64,000 nucleotides of DNA from Mangrovibacterium sp041596335 (GCF_041596335.1 NZ_JBFHIT010000012.1:1-64000); one strand, 5' to 3'; shown: positions 17,833-26,695, counted from the first letter of the stretch. The notes: generated by a model from the sequence alone, not told the origin. Made by a program: numbers and translations.

Positions 17833-19136
17833 TCCGCAAAGAGATAAACAGAATTAGTGAAGTAGGAAAGGCGCTGATTTCGGTAGAAGGAAACCCGGGC
17901 GTTGCTTTGAATCACGTCGTAGAGCTGTTGAATGCAGACACGAACCAAAGTCTTTCCTTCGCCAAAGCTATTAATATTAGCGAAGATTCAACCCGTTTTC
18001 AGGTATTCAACGGTACTCAGGGATTGAGTACGCAAACCCGAATTCGAATGCACGAAATCCCCTTTTCTGCAGGTTTCTCATACAAAATGCTCGGCCGCAG
18101 TTTTGATGGGGTAGGGAATGTCGCCGATGGCGGGCCAAACATCATCTTCGAAAAACAAGTGTCAACCCGTTTGGATACGCTGAACCCTACGGTACGTTTG
18201 GTTCCCAAGCAGCCGTTATGGACTGGTATCCCGATGATTGATGTGTTCAACACGCTGGTGAAGTCGCAAAAAATACCAATTTTCGCCGGCCCAACAGAAC
18301 CTTACAACCGTTTGCTCTCGCAAATTGCCCAGGGTGCACAAGCCGATATCATCATCTTTGCTGGTATCGGATTGAAATTCGACGAATACCATTACTTCAA
18401 AGAACAGCTTTCGCAGTCAGGGAACATTGATAAAACCATCATGTTCACCCACCTGGCAGGCGATTCGCAAATTAAAGGACTGATGTTGCCCGATGTGGCA
18501 TTAAGTGTGGCACGCGAATTTGCCGATCAGGGTAAAGATGTACTGGTGCTGCTCACCGATATGACCAACTGGTCGAATATCCTTCGTAACGTAGCCAACT
18601 ACCAGGATCAAATTCCGTCACTTCAAGGTTATCCCGGATCGTTGTATTCTGAATTGGCCCGTCGTTACGAGGTAGCAGCCGATATTGAAGGTGCCGGTTC
18701 AATCACCATCATCGGGGCAACAACTCTCGAATCATTGGAAGATCCTGTTCCCGACAATACGGGGTATATCACGGAGGGCCAATTTTTCCTGGAAAACGGA
18801 AAACTAAAGTTGGCTCGTTCCCTCTCTCGTTTGAAACAGCAGGTGAACGGAAAAACACGAAACGACCACCGTGCCATCATGACGGCTATGGCTTCTCTGC
18901 TGGCCGACGCCGAAAAAGCACATGAAGCTGCCGAAGTTGGCGCCGCAAACGATGCTTTCTCGCAAAAGCTGCTTCGCTACCGCGAGGATTTCATCTCGAA
19001 TCTGGAAGAGCCATTTGGCGAATCCATTGAGCTGGAAGCTGCCCTAAATAAATGTTGGGCCATTCTGAAAAGGCATTTTGAGCCTACAGAAACCGGCTTA
19101 AGTAGAAAGTTGATCGAAGAATATTGGACTAACTAG
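17829..19136 (+). CDS. ntpB: V-type ATPase subunit B
   Basis: A 435-residue non-catalytic nucleotide-binding subunit of the V1 head, alternating with A in the A3B3 ring. Family stretches are ARIRMHEIPFSAGFSY-like TRIRMHEIPFSAGF, the degenerate P-loop region KIPIFAGPTEPYN (no GKT), and LTDMTNWSNILRNV and QGYPGSLYSELA near the interface. The start ATG overlaps the A stop as ATGA, so translation is coupled. Confidence 0.96.
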   Translation: MIRKEINRISEVGKALISVEGNPGVALNHVVELLNADTNQSLSFAKAINISEDSTRFQVFNGTQGLSTQTRIRMHEIPFSAGFSYKMLGRSFDGVGNVADGGPNIIFEKQVSTRLDTLNPTVRLVPKQPLWTGIPMIDVFNTLVKSQKIPIFAGPTEPYNRLLSQIAQGAQADIIIFAGIGLKFDEYHYFKEQLSQSGNIDKTIMFTHLAGDSQIKGLMLPDVALSVAREFADQGKDVLVLLTDMTNWSNILRNVANYQDQIPSLQGYPGSLYSELARRYEVAADIEGAGSITIIGATTLESLEDPVPDNTGYITEGQFFLENGKLKLARSLSRLKQQVNGKTRNDHRAIMTAMASLLADAEKAHEAAEVGAANDAFSQKLLRYREDFISNLEEPFGESIELEAALNKCWAILKRHFEPTETGLSRKLIEEYWTN

Positions 19137-19232
19137 CAGGCATTATGCAACGAATGCATAGCCATCTGAAACTACAAATGAAGGATTGGCCTGATGCGGA
19201 TTTGCAGAACCCAAAATTGAAAAATACAGCAT

Positions 19233-19838
19233 ATGACAAACAATAAGGAAAATCTCGAAGGCATTATTGCTAAGCTTAGAGAGCAAGGTATTAATGCCGG
19301 AGAAACTGAAAAACAACGTTTGGTGAGTGATGCTCAGAAAAAGGCTGATGACATAATTGCTGAAGCCGAACGTAAAAAGAACCAAATTCTTGAAGAAGCG
19401 CGCTTGGGCGCAGCTCAACTTGAAAAGAATGCGAATATTGCCATTACTCAGGCTGCCCGGGATATGGTTGAAGCGACCAAAATAGCGATGATTGATAATT
19501 TGAAATCAATTTTCGGAACCCAATGCGAAAGCCTGTTTACCCAAAAACAATATCTGGAAGAGTTAACCAAAGCGGTTCTTTCATCTGTTTCAGGGAATAA
19601 AACGGTTCATATTTCTCCCGAACTGCAAAAGCATATGGAAGCCTTTTTGCTGAAACAAGCTCTTTCTGAGCAAATTGAATTGAAACCGCTGGCATCCAGT
19701 CAGGCAAAAATTGAGGTAAAATCAACTGAAAACAAAGGTGTTCAGTTTGTGCTCAGCGCCAAGGATGTGGAAGATGGATTGTTCTCGCTCATCAATAAAG
19801 ATTTAATCCGACGGATCACCGAAAATAAGGAGGCTTAG
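19233..19838 (+). CDS. ntpE: V-type ATPase subunit E (peripheral stalk)
   Basis: A 201-residue peripheral-stalk protein. Residues about 25-85 are an Ala/Glu/Lys-rich coiled coil (KKADDIIAEAERKKNQILEE) followed by a compact C-terminal domain ending in residues typical for subunit E/VatE. It follows B after a 96-base gap with no visible gene. In most Bacteroidia operons I know of, E and DUF2764 precede A; here they follow B. Confidence 0.87.
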   Translation: MTNNKENLEGIIAKLREQGINAGETEKQRLVSDAQKKADDIIAEAERKKNQILEEARLGAAQLEKNANIAITQAARDMVEATKIAMIDNLKSIFGTQCESLFTQKQYLEELTKAVLSSVSGNKTVHISPELQKHMEAFLLKQALSEQIELKPLASSQAKIEVKSTENKGVQFVLSAKDVEDGLFSLINKDLIRRITENKEA

Positions 19839-19840
19839 CT

Positions 19841-20338
19841 ATGTCGAATCTGGTTTATCTGATGACCGGTTTGCCATCGTTGACCTTTGGGCAGGTGCCG
19901 CCAATTTCCATGAGCGAGTTTTACCATGATGCAAAAAGTCAGCTTTCATCAGCTCATTATAACATGCTGGAATCGGCCGATTTGCAGGAAATGGATGAAA
20001 AACTTGTCTCTTCTCGTGTCCGGGGATTGTCAACCTTATTTCGCGAAATAAGTAACGACCTGGCTGAGGTTCGGCATGCCCGCACTCTGAACAGGCAACC
20101 GCGACTCGAGCGCTTGCCTCTGGGGACGCTCGCCGGAAACCCGCTGGAGCGCGAGAAAAAGATTCTGCAATACGAGTGGGAAGAATTGGATACCATCGAA
20201 GCTGGTAAAACGTTTACCATGACCGAAGTGATTGTTTATAAACTGAAACTCCAAATTCTTATCCGTTTGCATTCATTTAATGCACAACAAGGAGCGCAGG
20301 TTTTGGCATCGGTTGTAAATCCGTCAACAAAGAAGTGA
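19841..20338 (+). CDS. DUF2764 family V-ATPase operon protein
   Basis: A 165-residue, mostly helical protein opening NLVYLMTGLPSLTFG, which is characteristic of DUF2764 proteins found inside Bacteroidota V-type ATPase operons. It starts two bases after the E stop behind a strong AAGGAGG site. Its role is not established; a stand-in for subunit C/d, for which there is no recognisable gene here, is a reasonable guess. At 165 residues it is shorter than many DUF2764 members. Confidence 0.8.
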   Translation: MSNLVYLMTGLPSLTFGQVPPISMSEFYHDAKSQLSSAHYNMLESADLQEMDEKLVSSRVRGLSTLFREISNDLAEVRHARTLNRQPRLERLPLGTLAGNPLEREKKILQYEWEELDTIEAGKTFTMTEVIVYKLKLQILIRLHSFNAQQGAQVLASVVNPSTKK

Positions 20339-20340
20339 CC

Positions 20341-20949
20341 ATGGCAGGAGTAAAAATTAAATACACAAAAACCGAACGGGCCCGGCAGAAGAAAATTCTG
20401 AAGGTCTCGGAGCGGATGTTACCCTTGTTTGAAGCGATGGAGAAATCGTTGATGGCAACCATCAATACCATTTCCGAGCGCATTGAACAAATCAGGGAAC
20501 AAATTGAAAAGAACCGAAAAACAGCAGAACCTTGGGTGGCTGTTATGAGCGACTCTTGGGTGACCATGGCCGATTTCATATCGGTAAACGAGGTAATTAC
20601 CAAACCGATTGATGTTGCAGGAGTTCGTGTTCAGCAGTTTGAAAGCGTTGATTTTAATGTTCAACCAATTGCTGATGGTACACCATTGTGGGTGGATAAT
20701 GCTATAGAGCTAATGCAGGAGCAATTGCAATTGCTTGCAGAAATAGAATGCCTTAAAGAGCAAATTGTGCTGCTCGAGGAAGAATTGCTGGATGTTCGTG
20801 CGCGAATCAAGCTTTTTGAAAACCGTAGGATTCCAAATGCGAAAACCGCGATACGGAAAATCGGGCAAAAGCTTCAGGACGATGAGCGGCTTACCATTGC
20901 AACTGCAAAAGTGGTGAAAACAAGTAAACAAAAGGAGGTTGGCCTATGA
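20341..20949 (+). CDS. ntpD: V-type ATPase subunit D (central rotor shaft)
   Basis: About 202 residues of mostly long antiparallel helices, as expected for the rotor shaft. The N-terminal KYTKTERARQKKILK and the C-terminal ENRRIPNAKTAIRKI are family-like. GTG 20335 overlapping the previous stop is an alternative start adding two residues; ATG 20341 is preferred. Its stop overlaps the start of subunit I. Confidence 0.88.
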   Translation: MAGVKIKYTKTERARQKKILKVSERMLPLFEAMEKSLMATINTISERIEQIREQIEKNRKTAEPWVAVMSDSWVTMADFISVNEVITKPIDVAGVRVQQFESVDFNVQPIADGTPLWVDNAIELMQEQLQLLAEIECLKEQIVLLEEELLDVRARIKLFENRRIPNAKTAIRKIGQKLQDDERLTIATAKVVKTSKQKEVGL

Positions 20950-22769
20950 TTACGAAAATGAAGAAACTGATCCTGTTGATGTCCGAATCGGCCGTTGATG
21001 TGGATGCCGACCTAACGGTGCTTGGCAAGTTGGGTGTAGTTCATGTTTCGCCCTTTCAACCGGCTAAAGATGAGTCTATTGAGCGTGTTGATGCACGTAT
21101 CAAACAGCTGGAAAATGCCATCACGATATTGAATACCTATCAACCCGGCCTGAATGCAACAGCGGAATCAGGTGATGCAGACGACTTTTCGACAATGGAA
21201 CGAGGCGATATTCGATTGCTGGAGAAGGTGTTGGAGGCTGAAAATTGCCGTCAGCAGCTGGAGCGTTCCAAAACTGACCTGACCTATGATTTGGAATGGT
21301 TTGCCAATTGGGGCAATGTTTCGTTTAACGACCTCAGCCAACTGAATCAAAAAGGAGTTTGGTTGAGGCTTTATCTGGTGAATGATAAGGAGTTGATGCG
21401 AATCTCCGGTCGCGAAAATATTCAGGTGGTTGGCAAACTGAATGAGTTGAACCAAGTGGTTCTGGTGTCGGAAAATGCTGATGAAAAGCTTGATTTCCAC
21501 GAGATTAATTTGCCTGAACGGAAACTCGAAGAAGTAAAGGTTCAGTTGGCCGATACCAATCGGGAATTAGCTGAAAATAATAAACTTCTGGCTCGTTTGA
21601 GTGTTCATGCCAACTTGCTGGTGGAGGCGCTTGCCGAGCGGAAAAGGCGGTTCGATGTTCGAAACATTCAGTATGGCGGAGTGGCTTTCGATAGTCGAAT
21701 CCGTTGCTGGAAAGGTTTCATACCTGAAAACCTGGTGGAAAAGTTTACAGAGGCGGCCGAACAACACCAATGGGGATATGTAATTAGCGAACCAACGGAG
21801 GAAGAGGCTGATGAAGTGCCTACCTTGGTGCGCACTTCGCGTTGGGCCGAACGTGTACAGCCGGTCATGGACTTCATGGGCCTTGTGCCGGGTTACAAAG
21901 AGCTGGATGTATCGAAGGTATTCATGATCTTCTTTACTTTTTTTACCGGAATATTGGTTGGTGATGCCGCCTATGGACTGGTGTTCTTGCTGATTACCTT
22001 CCTGGTGCACCGAAGCCAGAAGTTTGTGAAGCAAATAGAATTCAGTTTGATGTATACTCTTTCTGTGTCGATCCTGTTTTGGGGGGTGCTTACCGGCACC
22101 TACTTCGGAGCCGAAGCTATTGCAGAGATTCCGTTCCTGGCCCGCTTGCGGATTAGCCAACTGGCCAGTTTTGGCGGGGATAGTGTATTTACGCAGAAGT
22201 TCATGTTTCTGATTGGTGCTATTCACCTCACGGTAGGGCATTTGCAGGTTGCATGGAAGTATAGTAACAGTGTTCGCGCCATTGCCCAACTGGGCTGGGT
22301 AGCCATCATTTGGGGATTATACCTCATCGTTTCTCAGATGGTACTGGGCATAGCAGCTCCTGAATTTATGGTTTGGCTTTTTATCGGCGGTGCCGCGTTA
22401 GTCGCCTTGTTCTCCAACCCGGGAGCCAGTTTCCTGAAAGGGATGCTATCCTCTCTCGGAAATTTGCCTTTGAGCATTATTAATGGCTTTTCAGACATCA
22501 TTTCGTATATCCGTTTATATGCTGTTGGTTTGTCAACCGTGTTGATGGCTGCCAGTTTCAATCAAATGGCTATTGGCGATGGTGTTTCAACGGTTGCTTC
22601 CGGCATTGGTGCAGCGCTGATTCTGATTTTTGGACATGGATTGAACATGATTTTGGCAGCTATGGCTGTTCTGGTGCACGGTGTACGTTTGAATATGCTG
22701 GAATATGCCGGACATGCGGGAGTTGAATTTTCAGGAAATGAGTACAAGCCCTTCAGGTTAAATAAATAA
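20946..22769 (+). CDS. ntpI: V-type ATPase subunit I (stator, a-subunit homologue)
   Basis: A 607-residue membrane stator. The N-terminal half is cytosolic and coiled-coil rich; seven to eight helices begin near residue 325 (VFMIFFTFFTGILVGDAAYG). The conserved half-channel region GFSDIISYIRLYAVGLS contains the essential arginine. An AAGGAGG site precedes ATG 20946, which overlaps the D stop. It forms the ion path with the K ring. Confidence 0.95.
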   Translation: MITKMKKLILLMSESAVDVDADLTVLGKLGVVHVSPFQPAKDESIERVDARIKQLENAITILNTYQPGLNATAESGDADDFSTMERGDIRLLEKVLEAENCRQQLERSKTDLTYDLEWFANWGNVSFNDLSQLNQKGVWLRLYLVNDKELMRISGRENIQVVGKLNELNQVVLVSENADEKLDFHEINLPERKLEEVKVQLADTNRELAENNKLLARLSVHANLLVEALAERKRRFDVRNIQYGGVAFDSRIRCWKGFIPENLVEKFTEAAEQHQWGYVISEPTEEEADEVPTLVRTSRWAERVQPVMDFMGLVPGYKELDVSKVFMIFFTFFTGILVGDAAYGLVFLLITFLVHRSQKFVKQIEFSLMYTLSVSILFWGVLTGTYFGAEAIAEIPFLARLRISQLASFGGDSVFTQKFMFLIGAIHLTVGHLQVAWKYSNSVRAIAQLGWVAIIWGLYLIVSQMVLGIAAPEFMVWLFIGGAALVALFSNPGASFLKGMLSSLGNLPLSIINGFSDIISYIRLYAVGLSTVLMAASFNQMAIGDGVSTVASGIGAALILIFGHGLNMILAAMAVLVHGVRLNMLEYAGHAGVEFSGNEYKPFRLNK

Positions 22770-22865
22770 AGCAAACCATAAAGGGCACGTTTCGGTTTTG
22801 AAACAGAGAAGGCCTTTGGAGAAAAAAAAATAATATCAGATAACAAGCACTAAAATTTTAATACA

Positions 22866-23336
22866 ATGACTTTAACAACAATTTTAGCAACTACAGTTGC
22901 CGGCTTTGGCGGCCACGCCATTGCTTTGGGAATCGCCGGTGTGGGATCGGCCATCGGAACCGGTATTGCCGGAATGGGAGCATTAGGCCTATGGAAACAA
23001 TCAATCAAAGATAAAAAGAAGCTTCCTTCTTTAGCTTTGGCGATGGTGGGGATGCCCTTGAGCCAGGTGATCTACGGGATGATTTTTATGAACGCGATGA
23101 GTGGTGCAAACCTAAATCCCGATAGTTACACGAACCAAATGATCTGGTCGTTTTTTGTAGGGATTGCCATTGCTGCTTCTGCTATTATGCAGGGTAAAGT
23201 TGGCGCTGCGGCCTGTTCAAACCTGGCTGTAGATGATAAGCAGGGTGCCGGTATGTACATTGCAGCTATGGGGATTATCGAAACCGTAGCGCTGCTTGCC
23301 ATGGTATTCGGTATGGGAGGCATTCCCGGAGCCTAA
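22866..23336 (+). CDS. ntpK: V-type ATPase proteolipid subunit K, Na+-type ligand pattern
   Basis: A 156-residue, four-helix proteolipid forming the membrane rotor ring, the same length as Enterococcus hirae NtpK. The ion carboxylate is E139 in IIETVAL. Further side chains match the E. hirae Na+ site: P64, S66 (for Thr), Q67 and Y70 in MPLSQVIYG, and Q109 in MQG. The first hairpin has no carboxylate. These residues suggest coupling to Na+ rather than H+, which remains an inference. Last gene of the operon; a hairpin terminator follows. Confidence 0.94.
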   Translation: MTLTTILATTVAGFGGHAIALGIAGVGSAIGTGIAGMGALGLWKQSIKDKKKLPSLALAMVGMPLSQVIYGMIFMNAMSGANLNPDSYTNQMIWSFFVGIAIAASAIMQGKVGAAACSNLAVDDKQGAGMYIAAMGIIETVALLAMVFGMGGIPGA

Positions 23337-23380
23337 TCCGGTTGGTTGCGAAAAAGCTTAAATAGCACAAAATCATATTG

Positions 23381-23416
23381 CGAGGCTGTCCTGAAAGGGG
23401 TGGCCTCGTTACTTTT
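23381..23416 (+). terminator. Terminator of the V-ATPase operon
   Basis: CGAGGC (23381-23386) pairs with GCCTCG (23403-23408), followed by TTACTTTT. It lies 45 bases after the subunit K stop. Confidence 0.65.
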
Positions 23417-23480
23417 CACCCTGGCGACAAAATTTTCTGCTTGATCCAATAAAGTTTGGAAGATGTTTGAGCGGATAAAA

Positions 23481-23521
23481 AAGCGGCTGGCCAATATTAC
23501 TTTTTGGGCAGCCGCTTTTAA
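23481..23521. terminator. Terminator of the oxidoreductase gene
   Basis: AAGCGGCTG (23481-23489) pairs with CAGCCGCTT (23509-23517). The minus-strand copy is followed by a T-rich tract, fitting the gene ending at 23556. It could also stop plus-strand read-through. Confidence 0.75.
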
Positions 23522-23555
23522 TTGGAACATTTTTATGCTCTTTGGTGCATCAAGA

Positions 23556-24551
23556 TTATATTTTTACGACCATCTTGCCTTTGTTTTTGCCATCGAACAG
23601 ATCGATAAAAGCCTGTGGAATCTGGGTGAATCCTTCGACGACTGTTTCGACATAAGTCAGTTTACCTTCAGCCAGCCAAGTTGCCAATTGTTGCATTGCT
23701 TCAGGGAATTTGGCGGCATAATTGCTGACAATGAACCCTTGCATAAGGGCGCTGTTTTTAACAAGGAATGGTTGAACACTAATGCTTTTGGGGAGCGTGG
23801 TTTCGTTGTATACAGAAATAGCTCCACAAATAATAATGCGGGCGAATTTGTTGATGTTGAGCAGTGCCGCATCTGAAATGTCGCCACCAACATTGTCGAA
23901 ATAAATATCAACACCATCGGGACAGGCAGTCGCGATTGCCTCAGTCATGTTCTCTGTTGTATTGTAGTTTATGGCCTCATCGAAACCGAAATCACGGGTT
24001 AGCATTTCAACCTTTTCATCGGTTCCGGCAACACCAACCACCCGGCAACCTCTGATTTTCGCAATCTGACCGACGACACTTCCAACAGCACCGGCTGCAC
24101 CGGAAACAACTACTGTTTCACCTTTTTGAGGATTTCCGATCTCCGACAAGCCTAAATAGGCTGTTAATCCGGTCATTCCAAGAATACCCAAATAGGCTGA
24201 TTGTGGCGCTTTTTTCGCGTCTATTTTTATTAATCCTTCGCCGGTTGATTTCTGATATTCTTTCCATTGCAATAAACCGGAAACAAAATCACCTTTGCTG
24301 AATTTTGAGTGGTTCGATTCGACTACTTCGGCAATGATTCCGGAGCTTACTGGTTTTTGCAGCTCAAAAGGAGCGATGTACGACTTTGAATCGCTCATAC
24401 GTCCCCGCAGATAAGGATCGACCGAAACATAGCTTGTTTTGAGCAGTATTTCACCTGTGTTTATTGTTGGTGTTTCTTCGGTTACAATTGAAAAGTCGGT
24501 TAATTGAGGTTTTCCGACCGGTCTTTTATTTAGTACGATTGTATGATTCAT
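23556..24551 (-). CDS. NADP-dependent oxidoreductase, MDR family (YncB/CurA-like)
   Basis: A 331-residue zinc-independent medium-chain reductase of the curcumin/leukotriene B4 reductase type. The NADP fold begins at GETVVVSGAAGAVGSVVGQIAK (seen as VVSGAAGAVGS) and continues with DVYFDNVGG-like DIYFDNVGGD and the C-terminal KNKGKMVVKI. It reduces double bonds of alpha,beta-unsaturated carbonyls with NADPH. It lies 16 bases after the nitroreductase and is therefore in the presumed TetR-controlled unit. Its 3' end resembles the remnant at 15.2 kb. Confidence 0.93.
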   Translation of the reverse strand: MNHTIVLNKRPVGKPQLTDFSIVTEETPTINTGEILLKTSYVSVDPYLRGRMSDSKSYIAPFELQKPVSSGIIAEVVESNHSKFSKGDFVSGLLQWKEYQKSTGEGLIKIDAKKAPQSAYLGILGMTGLTAYLGLSEIGNPQKGETVVVSGAAGAVGSVVGQIAKIRGCRVVGVAGTDEKVEMLTRDFGFDEAINYNTTENMTEAIATACPDGVDIYFDNVGGDISDAALLNINKFARIIICGAISVYNETTLPKSISVQPFLVKNSALMQGFIVSNYAAKFPEAMQQLATWLAEGKLTYVETVVEGFTQIPQAFIDLFDGKNKGKMVVKI

Positions 24552-24567
24552 TTTTGTGATCTTTTAA

Positions 24568-25200
24568 TTATTCAATGAGGGTTACCAATTCATCTTTGCT
24601 TTTTCTGACTTTTGTGAGATTCACCAGCCAGTCTTTTTCCGTATCGCGGTAACCAAGCGGAAGCATAACGCAACTACGAAGTCCTTTTTCTCTTAAATTC
24701 AGAATTTCATCTAGTGCATCCGGGTCGAAACCTTCCATTGGAGTGCTGTCTACCTCCTCGAATGCAGCTGCAACAATGGCTTGCGAAAACGCGATGTATG
24801 CTTGTCGTGCAGCATGATTGAAGTTTACTTCGGCATCGCGTTGCGGATAGCTGTGTAATAGTGTTTGCCGGTAGTTTTCCCATCCTTCATTTTTAAATCC
24901 ACGAACCGTATTCGTTAGATCGAACATTTTATTGATGCGCTCGGGGGTGTAATTGTCCCAGGCAGCAAAAACCAGTATGTGTGATGAATCGGTTACGACC
25001 GATTGATTCCAAGCTATTTTTCTGATTCTTTCCTTTATTTCCTGATTGGTGACCACGATTATTTCAAAGGGTTGTAACCCGCTCGACGTGGGGGCCAGTG
25101 ATGCGGCTTCGATAATTGCGTCAATTTTATGTTGTGGCACCCTGGTGCCATTCATGGCTTTCGCTGCATAGCGCCATTTTAATTTTTGTATTAATTCCAT
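24568..25200 (-). CDS. Nitroreductase family NAD(P)H oxidoreductase (NfsB-like)
   Basis: A 210-residue FMN enzyme. FMN-binding features are the N-terminal WRYAAKAMNGT, the LAPTSSGLQPFEIIVV stretch and the C-terminal CVMLPLGYRDTEKDW. These enzymes reduce nitro-compounds and quinones with NAD(P)H. The start at 25242 would be upstream of, and overlap, the operator at 25214-25227, so ATG 25200 is used. It sits between the TetR gene and the reductase at 23556. Confidence 0.92.
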   Translation of the reverse strand: MELIQKLKWRYAAKAMNGTRVPQHKIDAIIEAASLAPTSSGLQPFEIIVVTNQEIKERIRKIAWNQSVVTDSSHILVFAAWDNYTPERINKMFDLTNTVRGFKNEGWENYRQTLLHSYPQRDAEVNFNHAARQAYIAFSQAIVAAAFEEVDSTPMEGFDPDALDEILNLREKGLRSCVMLPLGYRDTEKDWLVNLTKVRKSKDELVTLIE

Positions 25201-25213
25201 TTTAATATATATT

Positions 25214-25227
25214 AATGAATGTTCATT
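25214..25227. promoter_or_regulatory. TetR operator, nitroreductase side
   Basis: AATGAATGTTCATT is a palindrome except for its two central bases, and lies 14 bases before the nitroreductase start. It shares both arms with the site at 25882. Confidence 0.6.
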
Positions 25228-25251
25228 CTTTTGTTTGGTCAAAAAAAAGAT

Positions 25252-25830
25252 TTAAACTTTAATCGCATCCCAAGCTGCCTGATAGGCTGTTTGCAATACT
25301 TCATTATTCAGCTGGTAGAGCTCTCTTTTCTGCATATTCGTTAAGAATGCCATTGGATAAATGGTGTAGGCATAAAGTAGAAAGGGGGAAATATTTTTTA
25401 TAATTCCTTCATTTTGTCCACGCAACCAAAGGTCGAATAGCGGTTTTAAAAGTTTGAGTCCTTCCTGTAGTGTCTCCTCATCGATTAATGGCGTATTGTC
25501 GCATTGAGATAGAAACGATGCTTCTTCTTTTTGCTTTGATTTATAGGCAGACATGTTGAACCAAATCTGCTCGAAGCTCTTTTTAACAGGAGCTTCGGCA
25601 TCGTATCCCTGGAATACTTTCGATGTAAAATCGGTTTTTACCTCGATGTACAATTGGTTTACAAGGTCTTGTTTGTTTTCAAAATACAAGTAGATTGTTG
25701 CTGGCGAAACGTTTGCTTGTTTGGCTACTTTCGCCATCGACGCCTCTTGTATCCCACCGTTGTTTATTAAGCATAGTGTGGCTCTTAAAAGAGCAGTACG
25801 CTTGTCGATGCTTTTTTGAAGTTTCGCCAT
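25252..25830 (-). CDS. TetR/AcrR family repressor
   Basis: A 192-residue regulator. The N-terminal helix-turn-helix is clear (MAKVAKQANVSPATIYLYFENKQDL region, residues about 28-55). The C-terminal ligand domain is variable and its effector cannot be read. Two matching palindromes, one 52 bases upstream of its own start and one before the nitroreductase, suggest autorepression and control of the two oxidoreductases downstream. An effector that is an electrophile or quinone would fit the enzymes; this is inference. Confidence 0.92.
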   Translation of the reverse strand: MAKLQKSIDKRTALLRATLCLINNGGIQEASMAKVAKQANVSPATIYLYFENKQDLVNQLYIEVKTDFTSKVFQGYDAEAPVKKSFEQIWFNMSAYKSKQKEEASFLSQCDNTPLIDEETLQEGLKLLKPLFDLWLRGQNEGIIKNISPFLLYAYTIYPMAFLTNMQKRELYQLNNEVLQTAYQAAWDAIKV

Positions 25831-25881
25831 AATAGGTTCTTTTTTTAACTTTAATAAGGGTACAAAGATATAAAAAAAAAG

Positions 25882-25895
25882 AATGAACGTTCATT
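25882..25895. promoter_or_regulatory. TetR operator, autoregulatory side
   Basis: AATGAACGTTCATT is a perfect 14-base palindrome lying 52 bases upstream of the TetR start codon. Its arms AATGAA and TTCATT recur at 25214. Confidence 0.65.
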
Positions 25896-26092
25896 AATAT
25901 TGAAAGTGGAAGATGTTTTTCGCGATAGTTTAACATTGAAAAGGGAAAGATGGATGCCATCTTTCCCTTGACTTTTTTAAGATAAACTAGTTATAAATGT
26001 TTGAAACAAATAAGCTGGTTTTAAATTAGCGACCGAATGTTTCGGAAGCATCTTTATATTCCGGTTGCCCAAACTTTGCTTTAATCCGTGTT

Positions 26093-26506
26093 TTAGCTTG
26101 GACGTTGGCCTCCCCCTCTGTTTTGCTTATTTTTTTTCAGGTAGGCAGCATAAAGCTTTTGTTGGGCCGGAGTTAGAACTTTGTTTACGTTTGTCTCAAA
26201 ACTTTTTTCCAATGCTTCCATTTCTGACCGCTCTGGTCTTCCAGCTTCTAATTTTGCTTTTACTACTTTGAAATGATCAGTATACAAGGCGGACACTTTT
26301 GTTTTTTGTTCTTCAGTTAACGAAAGCTCTTTGCTGACTTCCTCAACCATTTTTGTAATTTCTTTTGCTGTTGGTGCAGAAGGAGGGCCTTGTTGACCAC
26401 CACCGCCGCCGCCGCCACCTTGAGGTTGAGCAAATGCAGAACTACTTGCAAACAATGCGATAAAGGTAATTGCAATACCTAAGCTTCTTTTAAATAATTG
26501 TTTCAT
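26093..26506 (-). CDS. Spy/CpxP-like periplasmic protein (copy 1)
   Basis: A 137-residue exported protein: signal peptide to about residue 26 (SSSAFAQ), a run of eight glycines flanked by PQ and QQGPP, then a helical domain with the two Spy-type LTxxQ motifs, LTEEQ and LTPAQ. Spy is a periplasmic chaperone; other relatives sense metals or stress. The tail is rich in Gly, Arg and Pro (NRGGGQRPS). A paralogue lies at 27040. Its promoter has the double TT[CG][AG]TTGA repeat (26598-26626). Confidence 0.78.
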   Translation of the reverse strand: MKQLFKRSLGIAITFIALFASSSAFAQPQGGGGGGGGQQGPPSAPTAKEITKMVEEVSKELSLTEEQKTKVSALYTDHFKVVKAKLEAGRPERSEMEALEKSFETNVNKVLTPAQQKLYAAYLKKNKQNRGGGQRPS

Positions 26507-26559
26507 GAATTTGTTTTTTTTAAGTGTGAAAATTAATCACGTTGTCTTAATGTTCTAGT

Positions 26560-26626
26560 TCAAAGAAACGGGCAATTGTTGCAGTACGAAAATAGAATCA
26601 ACCAAACTTAGGATTTCCTCAACGAA
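26560..26626 (-). promoter_or_regulatory. Direct-repeat promoter A (Spy-like gene 1)
   Basis: Minus strand: TTCGTTGA (26626-26619) and TTGGTTGA (26605-26598), 21 bases apart, then TTCTTTGA (26567-26560) 36 bases from the CG/GG of the inner repeat. The element reads towards the gene starting at 26506. Same layout as sites B to E. Confidence 0.7.
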
Positions 26627-26695
26627 TGCTAGATCAGATTGATTCGTGAACAGCGGGCCAAATGGGTTTGATCTTTTAGACTAGGCTCGGTCAAT

